Source: Pyrrhosoma nymphula
Taxonomy: Eukaryota; Arthropoda; Insecta; Odonata; Coenagrionidae
Direction of reading: 5' to 3'
Length of the DNA stretch: 64,000 nucleotides
Assembly (NCBI GenBank): GCA_963573305.1
Contig: OY754336.1
Location: 17,954,699 to 18,018,698, forward strand
Each line of letters starts with the position of its first letter. Position 1 is the first letter of the stretch. Of this stretch, positions 60,231 through 64,000 are shown one piece after another. The notes beneath the pieces were generated by a model. The model saw only the letters and a list, made by a program, of their open reading frames with translations. It was not told the DNA's origin and searched no databases. Made by a program: the position numbers and the translations under genes.

Positions 60231-62614
60231 GACGCGGCGTTTGAACCAAAATGATACATTCCAGACAAGGTTTGGAAATATATTCAAATTGTTCTTGCTG
60301 GAACACAGGCGTCAGAAATCCACGGCAATGCGTTCTCAAACATAACGATTGCTGGAACGAGAAACAAAGAGGAAAAAACAATCACATACACGCACAAAAT
60401 ATACAGTCTATTAAAAGGGTATACACCCGGGTCTTCGACGATTCCAAACTCCATTAAAGACATCTCCATATTGTTATTTGGAATTCCTTCCTCACAGTGG
60501 AAGTTGGAGTGGACTAAGAGAGGGAAGGCATTCCATAATTTAAATTCCTCTGCCCGAGCAGTGTGGCTTCAAAGGCGGCCCTGCAGCGACCCAACGAAAT
60601 ATTGCGTACTTACGGGAATCCAACAGGAAGCATGGGGCGGAGTCGTGAGAGGGAAGGAAAAATGTCCAGGATCCAAAAAAAGCTTCGGTACTCACCTGAA
60701 AGGAAGAAGAAACGGAAAATAAAATCAATCAGCGGTGAAACGTAAAACGGTCAACAAAACACCCTTTTAAATAAGGATTTCCACCACAGCCAGAAATAAT
60801 TTTCTTTCATTACGACAGCTAATTTAAGCAGATGTCTTCCACGCAGAGTCGACTCGAAGGGATTGCAGAAACACGCGAGAGGGGGCAGCAGCAGTTAGTC
60901 ACACGCATGAGTGAGCACACACACACATGCACACATGCGAGGGCCGAAGGAATAGAGGAGAGGGCAGCAGAGAGGACGGCAAAAAAATGAGAAGAGGAGT
61001 TTTACGATGTTAAAGAGTGCACCGAGGTATTTTCGAGTGCACGGCGTGAAGCGGGATGGGGGGAATGAAAGAGTTGCTGTGGATTAACAGCACCGGGGGC
61101 TGCAATAAAATAATGCCTTCGCGGCAAATATCGCGAAACTATAGTCTCGTAATGTGCGGCGAAAGCAACAAGGAAGACGCCGAGATACGTAAGATGAGGA
61201 ATTGAAGGGAAATCAGATAATAACACATAAAACGCCTAAAGTGATAAAAAAAGATGCAATAATATGCGTGCAACGACTTAAACAATACTCGCAACTTCGA
61301 AAAAGGAATACTGAAATAAGGTCAGGTTATAATAATTGTAAACTATCTATATCGATTGATCACGAACATGATAAGAGCTCAAAAAAGTTTAAGAAACAGA
61401 ATCTAATCCTGACTGAAGGAAAACACTGCAGAGCTGTGGAATCGATTGCGAAAGAAAGTTTCGAAAGTTTGCGAAAAACTGTTTGAAAGCCACTTATAGT
61501 CCCTCATTTAATTAGGAGTGTACATTTTAAATGTCTTTTTTTAATACCCTTCAGATATCTAGCATACTAAGGAATCATCTAAGATTACTCTTGGATTATT
61601 CAAAAATGTGGGCATGGACTTAGATCTATTTAGAAAATAAAAATCGCACTAATATAAAAAAATAGGGTGGCCAGCGGATTCTTCTTTAAAAATTAATGAG
61701 AAATCCAGATTTTCCTGGTCAAAATACATGACATTCTCGAAAGTCGTAACGCATTAAGAGGTTACATGTTGCTTGCATTTTTTTATTTATTTAATAACTT
61801 CCTTGAAACATCCTGAAATATGATATCTTAATCTGGATAGGAGAAGTTCACGCAACATAAAAGAATACCCGGGCAGGTTTACTTAAGAATATTAAAAAAA
61901 AGTTTGTAAATACAATATACTAGGCATGTATGCATATTGCTGTGACACTTGGGTACTGTCTCTGCATTGATAATTCTGAGAAGAGAATTCAACCAACAAG
62001 CTGAATTGCTTTGATGCCAACATAAGGAAATATAAATGGAATTACATACATTGTTTAATTAGAAATAAATACGTAGGTTCTACGGGAAAATGTTAAAATA
62101 TTGGCCCAATAAATGATTTCATAATCGGGTGTAAAACAGTATGATGCTCTCATAAGTTTAGCATAAAAGTAAGATCGTGATTTTGAAAAACTATCGCGGC
62201 AATATTCTGCGCCATGAGAAAAACCGAAAAAATTAAAAAGAAATTTGTAAATCATGTTAAAATCAAGGAGAACCCCCCAGATTAAGGAGGAAATAAGAAT
62301 TTTAGAGAGGTTTCCCGGGTTTAAAATATTTCAAGTAGGGTTGCGCACGGTTAGGACTTATGCCGAGTCCCACAAAGATTAATACATATTTCATGCATCA
62401 TGCCCGAATGGGATTCCTATCCCGCATTTGAAACCCGTATTTTCTCAATTCTTTTCCTTCTTACTTCAAATGATAATGCTTATCCATCAAAAACAGCGTA
62501 AATCACCACTTCAACTTCAGATGAAGAATTTATCTAGAGTTAGATAACAGAATGTTGAGGTGCTATTAATATTTCTAGTAATAAAATGATAGTCATGTAC
62601 ATATTTAGACATAA
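60231..62614. other. Mostly AT-rich stretch
   Basis: A small GC-richer block with a CA microsatellite lies at 60840-61150. A 94-codon plus-strand frame at 61202-61486 is Lys/Ser-rich and unrecognised. Nothing else was found. Confidence 0.5.
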
Positions 62615-62960
62615 TCATCACTCCAATCCCTTGCACGGTAGGCAAAATCGAAGAATTTAGTTATCGCCGTTACCCCTACAGAACAGGCTTCCTTTTTAAT
62701 AATTTCCTCCATAGTATCCTATCCTTGCAAAACACTTTCGCTTCTCATACACTCATGCATTACTTCATACACGCTCTCCTATACTTTAAAGACTCCTAAC
62801 ATTCCTTCTCTTTGAAGTCTCTTCCACCACATTCACCCATGACTTTCGCTTTCTACCTCTTCCTTTCACAACATTAACTCTTCTATATTATATCCGTTTC
62901 GTTATTTGACTCTCTTCCATTTTCTCAACATGGCCAACACAACGAAACACACTCCTTTCA
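62615..62960 (-). pseudogene. Decayed non-LTR retrotransposon tail
   Basis: On the minus strand from about 62950 the sequence reads FRCVGHVEKMEESQITKRI, then VVKGRGRKRKSWVNVVEETS and KRRNVRSL, and after further frame changes DFAYRARDWS. These follow the order GHxxRM, GRPRKRW and the final Asp/Trp-rich tail of RTE-like ORF2 proteins. Stops and frameshifts break it several times. It is a more diverged relative of the 58.2 kb copy. Confidence 0.65.
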
Positions 62961-63306
62961 TATATGTCCATTACTGGAGCAAAATTCATATAAAGAGAAT
63001 TATTAAAATAAATGGGTTACCAAACTACACATAAACGAGTACTCGTACCTACATTCCATAAGCAAACAAAAACATTAACACCTGTTTTAAATTCAAATTT
63101 TCTTCTGAGATGGAAGATATGGGGAGATTAACAGATTCTCTTGTTGAATCCTGTTACTATGCGATGATTTCAATAGCTTTCAAGTAATATTCACATTCTA
63201 TTCGTACTTAAAATAAAAGGAGGGAAGGTTCAATTGACCACAAATCGAAGCTGCCAAGGTGTGCCAGGAAGAAAGGAGGAAGCATTTCAGGCTTTCCCGG
63301 CGAAGA
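62961..63306. other. AT-rich spacer leading into a purine-rich block
   Basis: No feature recognised. The word AAAGGAGGAAGC at about 63272-63283 recurs at 63406-63417 on the other side of the hairpin. Confidence 0.5.
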
Positions 63307-63408
63307 TTTATATCAGGGATCTTTCGGGGTTTGCACCGGGTAGCTAGGTACGTTGGCCGCCATGGATCTAGCTACCCGGTGCAAACCCCGAAAGATCCCT
63401 GATATAAA
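63307..63408. repeat. Perfect 41-bp inverted repeat with 20-nt loop
   Basis: Bases 63307-63347 and 63368-63408 are exact inverted copies over 41 nt. They include GGGATCTTTCGGGG in the left arm and its complement in the right. The loop 63348-63367 contains GCCGCCATGG, a start-codon-like word that is probably accidental. The transcript of either strand would fold into a long perfect hairpin. The absence of any mismatch points to recent origin or gene conversion, or to a foldback artefact in the assembly. Confidence 0.9.
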
Positions 63409-64000
63409 GGAGGAAGCGTTTGGGGGTGGATTTCGTCCACTCGGCCACAGAGGGTTTTCACATCTCCACTCAAGAAGGCGGAGGAGGTTCGATCTCGCGG
63501 AATGACTCCACCGAGGAAGGCGCGAAGAGGGAGGGAATAAAAAATGGAGCGCCCGAATGGAAAGCCGTCAACCCCGCTGAAATGAAAACAACAAAATCCA
63601 TCACGCGGAGAGCGAGGGAGAGAGAAAGGGAAGACAGGCACGGGGTTTTTTCAAGAGAAGGGGAAATCTGTCTCTCCCGAAATGAAAAGGCATCGACGCG
63701 CTTATGGAAGATGGGCGAGAGACGAAAGGATGGGAATAAAAAAAACAAGCTGGCGAACAAAGCGGGCGAGCGCTCGAGAGCAAGAAGGAAAGAGAGGAAC
63801 GATTGGTTTGAAATAAAGGAGAGAGAGAACTCCTGTCCTTCATCCCCAACGATGAATCTGCAGAGGGAGGAGGGCGGTAATTGGCGGGGTGAGGGCGGCG
63901 AGAGCGTCAAGGATAGGAGGGGAGAGGGAGACGAAGAAGAAGAGAGAGGCGACGGGTCTCGCTTTCCGAGACGGGAAGTGTGGGTGTGGGGGAATGAGGC
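63409..64000. other. Purine-rich GC island at the window edge
   Basis: The plus strand is strongly purine-biased to the end of the window. Minus-strand frames of 82-146 codons are Ser/Phe/Leu/Pro-rich and reflect this composition. The island continues beyond the window. Confidence 0.5.

Noticed and set aside
1..64000. CRISPR arrays, bacterial operons, rRNA, intact tRNA genes, LTR retrotransposon or telomeric repeats
   Set aside because: Looked for on both strands and not seen; the content is that of an animal nuclear genome.

Overview
The window looks like nuclear DNA of an animal, most likely an arthropod such as an insect. It has no dense coding, no operons and no bacterial signals. Coding-like matches are short, broken pieces of eukaryotic transposons: several non-LTR retrotransposon tails, a hAT transposase, a Helitron and tRNA-derived repeats. 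The arthropod guess rests on the style of these repeats and is an inference. The species cannot be told from the sequence. No intact host gene was recognised.

Layout. AT-rich DNA alternates with about twenty GC-rich islands of 0.2-1.6 kb (for example 3.5-4.2, 4.6-5.8, 6.2-7.6, 17.5-18.9, 24.7-26.0, 29.0-30.9, 40.2-41.7, 44.5-45.8, 53.4-54.8, 59.6-60.2 and 63.3-64.0 kb). Many islands are strongly purine- or pyrimidine-biased on one strand and carry runs of 9-20 G or C. Long frames there read as Pro/Ser/Arg/Gly-rich low-complexity peptides and are not taken as genes. A promoter-like CpG segment lies at 4.56-4.76 kb. A strong splice donor follows a GC-rich island at 56.0 kb. A possible signal-peptide exon lies at 32.45-32.63 kb on the minus strand.

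Mobile elements make up most of what can be named. Non-LTR fragments lie at 11.7-12.2 (two copies head to head), 14.04, 20.6, 23.5-23.9, 24.4-24.5, 43.85-44.05, 57.8-58.5 and 62.6-62.96 kb. A hAT terminus is at 17.35-17.44 kb. A hAT transposase pseudogene at 39.33-40.03 kb is broken only by stop codons. A Helitron with both termini spans 50,641-51,429. tRNA-like repeats are at 8.88, 16.86 and 20.10 kb, a foldback element is at 9.17-9.36 kb, and a possible Myb/SANT-encoding DNA transposon remnant is at 56.2-56.9 kb.

The most striking structures are a perfect 41-bp inverted repeat with a 20-nt loop at 63.31-63.41 kb, the Helitron with its terminal hairpin, the head-to-head retrotransposon tails, and the strand-biased poly-G runs. 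No pathway or gene system can be assembled. The window is best read as intergenic or intronic DNA loaded with decayed transposons. No convincing new gene system was found.
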